Of a stretch of 11,830 nt of DNA, positions 6,738-11,830 are shown piece after piece. Numbering within the stretch: the first letter of the stretch is position 1; the number at the start of each line of letters is the position of its first letter. Source of the DNA: CAYSPS01 sp964432975 (GTDB lineage Bacteria > Babelota > Babeliae > Babelales > UBA12409); NCBI GenBank assembly GCA_964432975.1, contig CAYSPS010000025.1:1-11830 (forward strand), written 5' to 3'. The translations under genes were made by a program, and so were the position numbers. The notes under the pieces were generated by a model. That model was not told the origin of the DNA. It was given only the letters and a program-made list of their open reading frames with translations, and ran no database searches.

Positions 6738-7520
6738 TTACCAACCGCCACTACTGCCGCCGCCGCCAGAAGAGCCGCCGCCAAAGCCACCCCATTTGCC
6801 GCCACCTGAACCGTCGCGTCTACCAGAGCCAGTCCAAAACCAAAACGAACGACGTTTGATGCCACGTGCTATAGGTTTTGGTGATGCAAAGCGCTTGAAC
6901 CAACCACGTCGCCGCAACATTTTGAATATCAGCAACAGAACAAAAAAGATCAATAATATAATAATCATAAAAACACCAGAATGCTGCGCAATCCACACTG
7001 AACCAAACAATTTCTCCGGCTCTATTGGTAGCGGCTCCTTTTTAAACAATTTTTCAAGCGCAGCAACCGCATCACTCAAGCCTGCATAAAAATTCCCCTG
7101 CCTAAACGCTGGCTTCATAATTTTATCGATAATCTGGTGCGCGTGCGCGTCAGTAACCGTTCCCTCAAGACCATAGCCAACTTCAATGCGCATTTTTTTG
7201 TCAGCACGTGCAACAAGAATTAATAGGCCATTATCTGCGCCCTTCTTGCCAATACCCCACTCTTTAAAAAGTTTTTCAGCAAAATTTTCAATTGTGTCAA
7301 AACCCAGACCTTTGATGATTACAATCGCAATCTCATTGCGCGTCTCTGTTTCAATGCGCTTAAGAGCATATTCAAGTGTATTTTTTTGTTCCAGCGTGAG
7401 CGTGTCAGTAAAGTCATTCACAAAACCAGTTGGGCTACCAGGACTTATGTAACCCTGGCAACAACAACTTAATCCCAGCACAATAGAAAAACACATGTTT
7501 GCAAAACGCACGTTTGTCAT
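6738..7520 (-). CDS. TPM-domain membrane protein (YgcG family)
   Basis: A 260-residue protein with an N-terminal signal segment (about 1-23, ending in a Cys triplet), an exported TPM domain (about 33-158), a transmembrane helix (about 182-201) and a basic then Gly/Ser-rich tail ending in 'FGGGSSGGGGSSGGW', which is the family's usual ending. Within the TPM domain, 'FVNDFTDTLTLEQKNTLEYAL' is split across 33-53, and 'NEIAIVIIKGLG', 'GIGKKGADNGLLILVA' (89-104) and 'RIEVGYGLEGTVTD' (111-124) are the conserved blocks. TPM domains have been described as weak phosphatases or as partners in membrane-protein assembly; the role here is unknown. It pairs with lemA 27 nt upstream, a very common arrangement. 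No clear Shine-Dalgarno precedes the ATG, so coupling to lemA is likely. Confidence 0.9.
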   Translation of the reverse strand: MTNVRFANMCFSIVLGLSCCCQGYISPGSPTGFVNDFTDTLTLEQKNTLEYALKRIETETRNEIAIVIIKGLGFDTIENFAEKLFKEWGIGKKGADNGLLILVARADKKMRIEVGYGLEGTVTDAHAHQIIDKIMKPAFRQGNFYAGLSDAVAALEKLFKKEPLPIEPEKLFGSVWIAQHSGVFMIIILLIFFVLLLIFKMLRRRGWFKRFASPKPIARGIKRRSFWFWTGSGRRDGSGGGKWGGFGGGSSGGGGSSGGW

Positions 7521-7547
7521 GGTGCAATCACTGTTTATAAAGCAGTT

Positions 7548-8102
7548 TTAGAAGCTGACCTTTGGCGCTTGCTCTGCGCCCTTTACTGCTTCAAAGTATG
7601 TATGAGGAGCAAAGCCAAACCAGACGGCAAGCCATTTGCTCGGTACGGTTTTAATTAACACATTAAACGTATTGACCGCATCATTGTAACGTTTACGTTC
7701 AACACTCACGCGATTTTCAGTTCCCTCAAGTTGCGCCATAAGCGTTTGTACCGTTTCTGATGATTTGAGTTGTGGATAACTTTCCATAATCGCAAGCAAT
7801 CTCCCAAAAGCATTCTCAACCGTACTTGCAGCAGCTGCTTTTTGATCAGCGGTACGTGCATCGGCATAGCGCGTACGTGCTTCGGCCAAATCTGAAAAAA
7901 CTTTTTGTTCTTGCTTCATAACTCCCTTGACTGATTCAACCAAGTTTGGAATCAAATCAAAGCGTCGTTGATATTGCGTTTCGACCTGCGCCCATTGATT
8001 TTGGATACTTTCGTTTGTTGTTACAAGACGATTATACGAAAACCAAGTATACGCACCCAACAAACCAATCGTTCCTAAAAGAACAACAAATACTTTATTC
8101 AT
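7548..8102 (-). CDS. lemA: LemA family protein
   Basis: A 184-residue protein with one N-terminal membrane helix (4-21) and a long alpha-helical body. 'YNRLVTTNESIQNQWAQVE' (23-41), 'QRRFDLIPNLVESVKG' (45-60) and 'ENRVSVERKRYNDAVNTFN' (129-147) are the core LemA blocks, and 'PSKWLAVWFGF' (154-164) closes the family domain. Length is normal (about 180-200). The function of LemA is not settled; it is a small envelope protein that is usually encoded beside TPM-domain proteins, as here. The ATG has GGGA upstream (CGGGAAGTTT-ATG). It is the first gene of the minus-strand run and sits about 55 nt below a candidate extended -10 promoter. Confidence 0.94.
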   Translation of the reverse strand: MNKVFVVLLGTIGLLGAYTWFSYNRLVTTNESIQNQWAQVETQYQRRFDLIPNLVESVKGVMKQEQKVFSDLAEARTRYADARTADQKAAAASTVENAFGRLLAIMESYPQLKSSETVQTLMAQLEGTENRVSVERKRYNDAVNTFNVLIKTVPSKWLAVWFGFAPHTYFEAVKGAEQAPKVSF

Positions 8103-8156
8103 AAACTTCCCGATTCTTTTATTTTACCTATGAGATAAACAAAACTTCCGTAAATA

Positions 8157-8165
8157 ATTGTAGCA
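8157..8165 (-). promoter_or_regulatory. Candidate extended -10 promoter for lemA-TPM-rluB
   Basis: TACAAT (8157-8162, five of six consensus bases) is preceded by TGC (8163-8165) on the minus strand, an extended -10 element; no good -35 is present at 16-18 nt, which is usual for such promoters. The lemA ATG is about 55 nt downstream. The same TGTGCTA context is seen at the gspE promoter. Confidence 0.45.
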
Positions 8166-8168
8166 CAC

Positions 8169-8197
8169 TTTACGCAGGCACGAAACTTCTTTAAGCT
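8169..8197 (+). promoter_or_regulatory. Possible promoter for the CAU tRNA
   Basis: TTTACG (8169-8174) and TAAGCT (8192-8197) with a 17-nt spacer, placing the start of transcription a few bases before the tRNA at 8212. The -10 match is poor (three of six), so this is weak. It lies back to back with the lemA promoter. Confidence 0.25.
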
Positions 8198-8211
8198 TAA
8201 GGTAGCAAGTT

Positions 8212-8284
8212 GGGCCCATAGCTCAGCGGTTAGAGCAGTCGGCTCATAACCGAAAGGTCCCAGGTTCAAATCCTGGTGGGCCCA
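8212..8284 (+). tRNA. tRNA with CAU anticodon (elongator Met or Ile2)
   Basis: A full cloverleaf of 73 nt: acceptor GGGCCCA (8212-8218) with TGGGCCC (8277-8283) and discriminator A8284; D-stem GCTC/GAGC (8221-8224, 8233-8236); anticodon loop CTCATAA (8243-8249) with CAT at 8245-8247; variable loop of five; T-stem CCAGG/CCTGG around TTCAAAT (8260-8276). CCA is not encoded. The paired first base and the absence of three G-C pairs at the base of the anticodon stem exclude the initiator tRNA. Whether it is elongator Met or the lysidine-modified Ile2 cannot be settled by eye. The outermost anticodon-stem pair is a G-A mismatch (8238 with 8254). Confidence 0.95.
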
Positions 8285-8312
8285 CTGTAAAATGCCTCGG
8301 TCTCTGATAAAG

Positions 8313-8340
8313 TCGACAACAAGTACCGGTAATGTGTAGT
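8313..8340 (+). promoter_or_regulatory. Candidate promoter for the zinc-ribbon / rnhA / SpoIID-like operon
   Basis: TCGACA (8313-8318, five of six -35 bases) and TGTAGT (8335-8340, four of six) with a 16-nt spacer, 33 nt upstream of the ATG at 8373. Read-through from the tRNA is an alternative, as I see no terminator between them. Confidence 0.33.
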
Positions 8341-8372
8341 CATCATCAATGATTTGAACGTGAAGGGCGATT

Positions 8373-9128
8373 ATGGAACAACATCCATTGCAGTCGCTTG
8401 TTGATTTAATTGAGTTTGATAAAAATGTCATTAAAAAAGAACAGGAGCTTGCGCACGTTCACAAAACGCTTGATCATCTTGAACGCGATAAGGAGCGCTT
8501 GCAACATGAACAAGATGCAAGCGCACAACGACTGAATGAGGCAAAAAAAGAAGTTCATGCGTACGAACTTACCATGAAAGAACTGGACGCAACCGAAAAA
8601 GAAAAACGTACGTTGCTTGATTCAGTTGCTTCACAAGCCGCCTATGATGCACTTAAAAAAGAAATTGCGCATCTCAAAAAATCTCAATATGATCATGAGC
8701 GCCAACTGGTACAGCGGTGGAAGGTCCTTGAATCAGCACAAAAAGCATATGATGAGTTGGGTGCGCTCAACAAAACAAAAACTAACGCGCTCGAAAAAAA
8801 CATCCAAGAACAAGCCACATTATTAAACACATTAAAAAACGATCTTGAACAACTCTATCAACAAAGAACAGAAAAAGAAACGCACGTACCCAAAGAGTGG
8901 CTCGTTAAATATACCGTCATGCGCGCGCATACAGTCGATCCCATCGTAAGTCTAGAATATGAAAGTTGTGGCGGCTGCTTTGCGCAATTACCACCGCAAG
9001 ATTTAATGGACTTGCGACGCAAACGACTTATTCAATGCAGTTCTTGTTATCGGTTTATTTATCTACCAGCAACACTCTTAGAAGAGGAGGAAGCATCGAT
9101 GACCGAAAAAGATGACACGCGTGAGTAA
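8373..9128 (+). CDS. Coiled-coil protein with C-terminal C4 zinc ribbon (CT398/HP0958-like)
   Basis: A 251-residue protein: a long antiparallel coiled coil (about 15-170, dense in Lys/Glu/Gln with heptad leucines) followed by a zinc ribbon with C199-G-G-C202 and C222-S-S-C225. This is the layout of the zf-RING_7 (former DUF164) family, which includes chlamydial CT398 and Helicobacter HP0958/FlgZ. Those relatives bind sigma54 or flagellar RNA and proteins, but the family is widespread in bacteria without flagella, so I assign no specific target. The AAGGG Shine-Dalgarno (8363-8367) fits the ATG. Its 3' end overlaps rnhA by 17 nt; pairing of this family with RNase H genes is seen in other bacteria (general knowledge), hinting at a link to RNA-DNA hybrid metabolism. 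Confidence 0.86.
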   Translation: MEQHPLQSLVDLIEFDKNVIKKEQELAHVHKTLDHLERDKERLQHEQDASAQRLNEAKKEVHAYELTMKELDATEKEKRTLLDSVASQAAYDALKKEIAHLKKSQYDHERQLVQRWKVLESAQKAYDELGALNKTKTNALEKNIQEQATLLNTLKNDLEQLYQQRTEKETHVPKEWLVKYTVMRAHTVDPIVSLEYESCGGCFAQLPPQDLMDLRRKRLIQCSSCYRFIYLPATLLEEEEASMTEKDDTRE

Positions 9129-9630
9129 GCAACTTTCTATTTTTGAACAAACAACTACTTCAGATGCCAGAGATGAGCATACGCTCATGCTATTTTTTGA
9201 TGGTGCAGCACGCAACAATCCAGGCCCGGCTGGCATCGGCATTGTCATTAAACGCGGCAATGTTATTCTCCTCAAACGTGGATTTTTCATTGGTGAACGC
9301 ACAAATAATCAGGCGGAATATCTCGCGCTCATCGTTGGTGTACTCATAGCGCGTGAACAGGTGGTTAACAATGAATTATTGCATATTTTTAGTGATTCAC
9401 AATTACTCATTCAACAGATGAAGGGATTATATCGCGTTAAGAATCCCGGTTTGCAACATTTATCTCGCGTTGCGCATATGCTCACAAGCCCATTAAACGT
9501 GCATTTCGAGCATATTCTCCGTTTAGAAAACAAAGAAGCCGATGCAGCAGCAAATCACGGCATTGAAACACAAACAGTAGTTCCAGATCGTTATAGGCAA
9601 ATGTTACATGAATATCACATCGTATTATAA
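9112..9630 (+). CDS. rnhA: Ribonuclease HI
   Basis: A 172-residue enzyme that cuts the RNA strand of RNA-DNA hybrids, removing primers and R-loops. The four catalytic acidic residues are present: D30 in 'LFFDGAARNNPGPAGIGI', E69 in 'TNNQAEYLALI', D95 in 'FSDSQLLIQQM' and D144 in 'ENKEADAAANHG'. The 'NNPGPAG' and 'TNNQAEY' forms fit the type found in archaea and many bacteria (the RNase HI / Rv2228c-like branch) more than the E. coli type. About 25 extra residues precede the fold, with an in-frame GTG at 9121 as an alternative start. It overlaps the zinc-ribbon gene by 17 nt and the SpoIID-like gene by 23 nt, so the three are probably cotranscribed. Confidence 0.93.
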   Translation: MTRVSKQLSIFEQTTTSDARDEHTLMLFFDGAARNNPGPAGIGIVIKRGNVILLKRGFFIGERTNNQAEYLALIVGVLIAREQVVNNELLHIFSDSQLLIQQMKGLYRVKNPGLQHLSRVAHMLTSPLNVHFEHILRLENKEADAAANHGIETQTVVPDRYRQMLHEYHIVL

Positions 9631-10780
9631 AATTTTATGGATTTTTTCATTGATGTCATCGGCTTATGCGCAATATACCGATCAAGCCGGTGTACGCATT
9701 CGCGTGCTTATTGATAGCATTGCGCTTGAAAAACCAACACCGGCAGTTTTTTCAAGCCGTAGTGCCTTAACGTTGGCATGTGAAAAAGATCCAAATAAAA
9801 AATATGTCTTTCAAACACGTATAGTCATGGAACCACATGAGCAAAAGATACGCGTAAACAAAAAAGAATTTCCCATGCAAATCATGCGCCTGACGAGTGC
9901 TGATGGGCGCATTACATACAATGGCAAAACGTATATGGGCGCTTTTTATTGTCAGCCAACTAATTCGAGCTTGGATATCATTAACAAGGTTCCATTGGAA
10001 GACTATATTACTTCTGTTGTACGCACAGAAGCGTGGCCAAGTTGGCCATTGGAAGCATTTAAAGTACAAGCAATTGCAAGCCGCACGTATGTTATTTATC
10101 ATATGCAGCACGCACAACGGCAAAAAAAACATTATCATGTTGTCGCAAGTAATTTGCACCAAACATATTGTGGTGTACATGAATGCCAGTTAATCAAAGA
10201 TGCCGTTAAAGAAACTGAGGGGATTTTTATTGCCTATAAAAACCAACCAATTTTAGCAATGTATGATGCATGCTGTGGTGGCGTGGTACCTGCACATGAT
10301 ACACGTGGCATTGCAAATGCGACCCTTGCGCCATATTTGGCGCGCACCTCTGCGTGCACATTTTGTCGTGATTTTAAAATTTATTCTTGGACAAGAAAAA
10401 TCAGCACGCAAGCAATCATACAACGCTTACAAGGATTATTTCCCACCCTTAAACACATTATATCAATCGATCGAACTGTTGATGCCGCTGGTATTGTACA
10501 AGAGGTCATCGTACGCGATAAAGAACGGAGTTACAAAATCGCTGGCTCAAAATTTCGTGTATTATTTTCTGAAATACCAAGCCTGGTCTTTACCTTGAAA
10601 AAACGTGCAAGTATGGTAACGATTAAAGGGCATGGTTATGGGCATCATATGGGTTTATGTCAATGGGGTGCATATGAACTCGTACGTCGTGGTTGGAATT
10701 ATCAGCGTATTTTGCATTTTTACTATCCTGGCGTAACATTAATGAAATTGTGCTACCGGCAGAAACAACCAACCGCGTAA
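9608..10780 (+). CDS. SpoIID/LytB-domain exported protein
   Basis: A 390-residue exported protein with a signal peptide (cleavage after 'SSAYA', residue 21). The SpoIID/LytB domain is clear: 'VPLEDYITSVVRTEAWPSWP' (128-147) with E141 as the expected catalytic acid, 'EAFKVQAIASRTYVIY' (149-164), 'YDACCGGVVPAHDTRG' (219-234) and the closing block 'GHGYGHHMGLCQWGAYELV' (341-359) followed by 'YYPGV'. Bacillus SpoIID is a lytic transglycosylase that trims peptidoglycan during engulfment; in non-sporulating bacteria the domain acts in wall remodelling or as an amidase enhancer. Cysteines C222, C223, C250 and C253 ('CTFC') could form a metal site or disulfides, comparable to the zinc site known in clostridial SpoIID. 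It overlaps rnhA by 23 nt. The periplasmic location and wall substrate are inferred. Confidence 0.9.
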   Translation: MNITSYYKILWIFSLMSSAYAQYTDQAGVRIRVLIDSIALEKPTPAVFSSRSALTLACEKDPNKKYVFQTRIVMEPHEQKIRVNKKEFPMQIMRLTSADGRITYNGKTYMGAFYCQPTNSSLDIINKVPLEDYITSVVRTEAWPSWPLEAFKVQAIASRTYVIYHMQHAQRQKKHYHVVASNLHQTYCGVHECQLIKDAVKETEGIFIAYKNQPILAMYDACCGGVVPAHDTRGIANATLAPYLARTSACTFCRDFKIYSWTRKISTQAIIQRLQGLFPTLKHIISIDRTVDAAGIVQEVIVRDKERSYKIAGSKFRVLFSEIPSLVFTLKKRASMVTIKGHGYGHHMGLCQWGAYELVRRGWNYQRILHFYYPGVTLMKLCYRQKQPTA

Positions 10781-10807
10781 ACAATTAAAATTTTTGGGTG
10801 GTTTTTT

Positions 10808-11194
10808 ATGAACAAATTTTTGGAAAGTATTATATTATTTTCTTTAGTTGTTTCTATGAATGGTATGGAACGCGATACACGCTTCGATGAAAGTAATGAA
10901 AAATGTCTCTGCGCAACTATGGTGATTTTAAGTGGCGCAGTGGTCCTTAATCACGTGCGCGGACAATTGGGGGTACCGCCTCATCTTGATCTCGTTGAAA
11001 CTGACTGCTTTTTTATGGAACCAGCAGACCCACACCTACGCGCATATTGCTGGGGCAGCTTGGGCGCAATATTTATAGGATTGTGGGGATTGTCGAAAGA
11101 CCCAAATCACTCTTGTTGCGCAAGTCGCTTGGACTTATGTCAACGCTGGCTTATCACTCGATCAGGCAAACCAAACTCAATTAAAATGGAATAA
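10808..11194 (+). CDS. Small cysteine-containing membrane protein, function unknown
   Basis: I do not recognise this 128-residue protein. It has a signal-like hydrophobic N-terminus (about 3-18), a second hydrophobic stretch with Cys at its edge (33-50, 'CLCATMVILSGAVVLNHV') and a third (82-96, 'WGSLGAIFIGLWGLS'). Between them is an acidic loop, 'DLVETDCFFMEPADPHLRAYC', split across 61-81, and the tail holds 'SCCASRLDLC' (102-111) and ends in basic and polar residues. If the first segment is a cleaved signal, two membrane helices remain. GGGTGG (10795-10800) before the ATG is a good ribosome site. It follows the SpoIID-like gene by 27 nt and precedes the YdjM-like gene by 8 nt, so cotranscription is likely. 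No motif suggests an activity. Confidence 0.7.
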   Translation: MNKFLESIILFSLVVSMNGMERDTRFDESNEKCLCATMVILSGAVVLNHVRGQLGVPPHLDLVETDCFFMEPADPHLRAYCWGSLGAIFIGLWGLSKDPNHSCCASRLDLCQRWLITRSGKPNSIKME

Positions 11195-11202
11195 AAAAAT
11201 AA

Positions 11203-11646
11203 ATGCGCTATAAAGCACATTTATTTGGTGGTTTCTGCGCATATGCATGCGCTTGGTATGTTGTTTTCGTTTTTGGATATCAATTGACGCTGCTGCAAAG
11301 TTTTGCAGGCCTGACAAGTTGTTTGCTCGGCGCCATATTTCCCGATGTTGATACCAAAAGCGTCATGCAACGGCTGTTCTTTAAAGCTCTTTTCTTGTGT
11401 AGCATAGCATTACTTATATACAGCAAAAATATTATATGGTTCTTTGGCGCTGCCATTATTGGCATTGTACCACTCATGGTGCGTCATCGCGGGCTATTTC
11501 ACCGCTGGTGGTTTTTGCTCGTGCTTTCAATACTACTTGCAAGCAGCGCCTATTTTGTACCAATCACATACAAATTTACATTGCTTTGGTGCGCCGGCTC
11601 TTTTGCCCTCGGCTCACTTTCGCACCTTGTTTTAGACAATATCTAG
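11203..11646 (+). CDS. YdjM/DUF457-like inner-membrane metal-dependent hydrolase
   Basis: A 147-residue polytopic membrane protein. The conserved metal-site pattern of the YdjM/DUF457 family is present in order: H6 near the N-terminus, 'GAIFPDVDTKS' (43-53; D48 and D50), 'RHRGLFHRWW' (94-103; H95, R96, H100) and 'GSLSHLVLDNI' (137-147; H141, D145). Three to four hydrophobic segments separate them. Members are annotated as putative membrane-bound metal-dependent hydrolases; E. coli YdjM is SOS-regulated, but the substrate is unknown. The protein stops immediately after the last motif, whereas many relatives continue, so it is a short version or has lost its tail. The ribosome site is weak (GGA about 12 bases upstream), which suggests coupling to the gene 8 nt before. 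It converges on the RING-finger remnant. Confidence 0.8.
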   Translation: MRYKAHLFGGFCAYACAWYVVFVFGYQLTLLQSFAGLTSCLLGAIFPDVDTKSVMQRLFFKALFLCSIALLIYSKNIIWFFGAAIIGIVPLMVRHRGLFHRWWFLLVLSILLASSAYFVPITYKFTLLWCAGSFALGSLSHLVLDNI

Positions 11647-11666
11647 CTTATTGCCGTTAACTTAAT

Positions 11667-11830
11667 TTAATCAACCGGCCGACGACATACTGGACAGTTA
11701 TGATGCGCACTTATCCATCTGCTTGCACATTCACCGTGCACATTGTGTCCGCATGGCAGACGACGAACATAAGATACGCGAACTCGATCTAACGAGCAAG
11801 AAGAGATTGATCACAAAATAGCGCAATTGA
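11667..11830 (-). pseudogene. RING-H2 zinc-finger protein, C-terminal part, apparently frameshifted (runs off right edge)
   Basis: On the minus strand a frame ending in TAA at 11667-11669 encodes 'LPCGHNVHGECASRW' then 'ISAHHNCPVCRRPVD', matching the second half of a RING-H2 finger: C-x-H-x2-H-x2-C-x10-C-x2-C, with the conserved Trp. The frame is closed upstream by TGA at 11811-11813. Just beyond it the first zinc-binding pair can be recovered as C-A-I-C (TGC at 11823-11825) if one T of a four-T run is dropped, and a second one-base change is then needed to rejoin the downstream frame, giving about 20 residues between the halves. So the gene looks disrupted by two small indels, or the sequence has errors. 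RING-H2 fingers are ubiquitin E3 ligase domains of eukaryotes; in bacteria they suggest a host-directed effector or gene transfer from a host. The N-terminal part is outside the window. Confidence 0.62.

Noticed and set aside
6760..6840. GC-rich short repeats at the 3' end of the TPM gene as a repeat locus or CRISPR-like array
   Set aside because: They simply encode the Gly/Ser-rich tail typical of the TPM/YgcG family; there are no regular spacers.
8285..8372. Small inverted repeat ATCAT-CA-ATGAT between the tRNA and the zinc-ribbon gene as a regulatory hairpin
   Set aside because: Five A/T-rich pairs with a 2-nt loop are too weak to support a terminator or operator.
8373..9128. Flagellar regulator FlgZ (HP0958) assignment for the zinc-ribbon protein
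   Set aside because: No flagellar gene is visible and the family is common in bacteria without flagella, so only the family-level call is supported.
9608..10780. Sporulation protein SpoIID in the strict sense
   Set aside because: The outer-membrane assembly gene bamD marks a diderm and no other sporulation gene is present; the domain is widespread in non-sporulating bacteria.
11811..11813. TGA in the RING-finger frame read as Trp or selenocysteine
   Set aside because: TGA appears as a normal stop for rluB, and reading through it does not restore a C-x2-C pair at the right place; an indel explains the pattern better.

Overview
The window reads as a compact stretch of a diderm (Gram-negative-type) bacterial chromosome. 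It carries an outer-membrane assembly lipoprotein (BamD), a type II secretion / type IV pilus ATPase with a pseudopilin, an AsmA-like envelope protein and CDP-diglyceride synthase. A RING-H2 finger at the right edge, a small cysteine-rich secreted protein and very tight gene packing fit a protist-associated bacterium. Candidatus Dependentiae (TM6) is my best guess. This is inference from gene content; no marker gene in the window proves it.

Layout. (1) 1-3010, minus strand: gspE/pilB, then a gspH-like pseudopilin that is split by a frameshift, then the start of a large AsmA/DUF748-like protein running off the left edge. The three overlap one another and look like one envelope/secretion operon. 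(2) 3011-3199: divergent promoter region. (3) 3200-5047, plus strand: bamD, yraN and cdsA, each overlapping the next. (4) 5048-5353, minus strand: small secreted cysteine-rich protein of unknown function with its own candidate promoter. (5) about 5430-5973: a solitary IS200-type insertion sequence with hairpin ends. (6) 5987-8102, minus strand: lemA, a TPM-domain membrane protein and the pseudouridine synthase rluB, read from a candidate extended -10 promoter. (7) 8212-8284: a CAU-anticodon tRNA. (8) 8373-10780, plus strand: coiled-coil zinc-ribbon protein, ribonuclease HI and a SpoIID/LytB-domain exported protein, again overlapping. (9) 10808-11646: an unknown small membrane protein and a YdjM/DUF457-like membrane hydrolase. 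(10) right edge, minus strand: the C-terminal part of a RING-H2 finger, apparently disrupted.

Functionally the window is mostly envelope biogenesis (BamD, CdsA, AsmA-like, SpoIID-like, LemA/TPM) and protein export (GspE, GspH), with a few RNA and DNA housekeeping genes (RluB, RNase HI, tRNA, YraN). I see no CRISPR array, phage module, toxin-antitoxin pair or complete novel defence system. The parts most worth a second look are the broken pseudopilin, the broken RING-H2 gene, the cysteine-rich secreted protein, and the uncharacterised proteins at 10808-11194 and 1-837. No intergenic stretch exceeds 300 bases.
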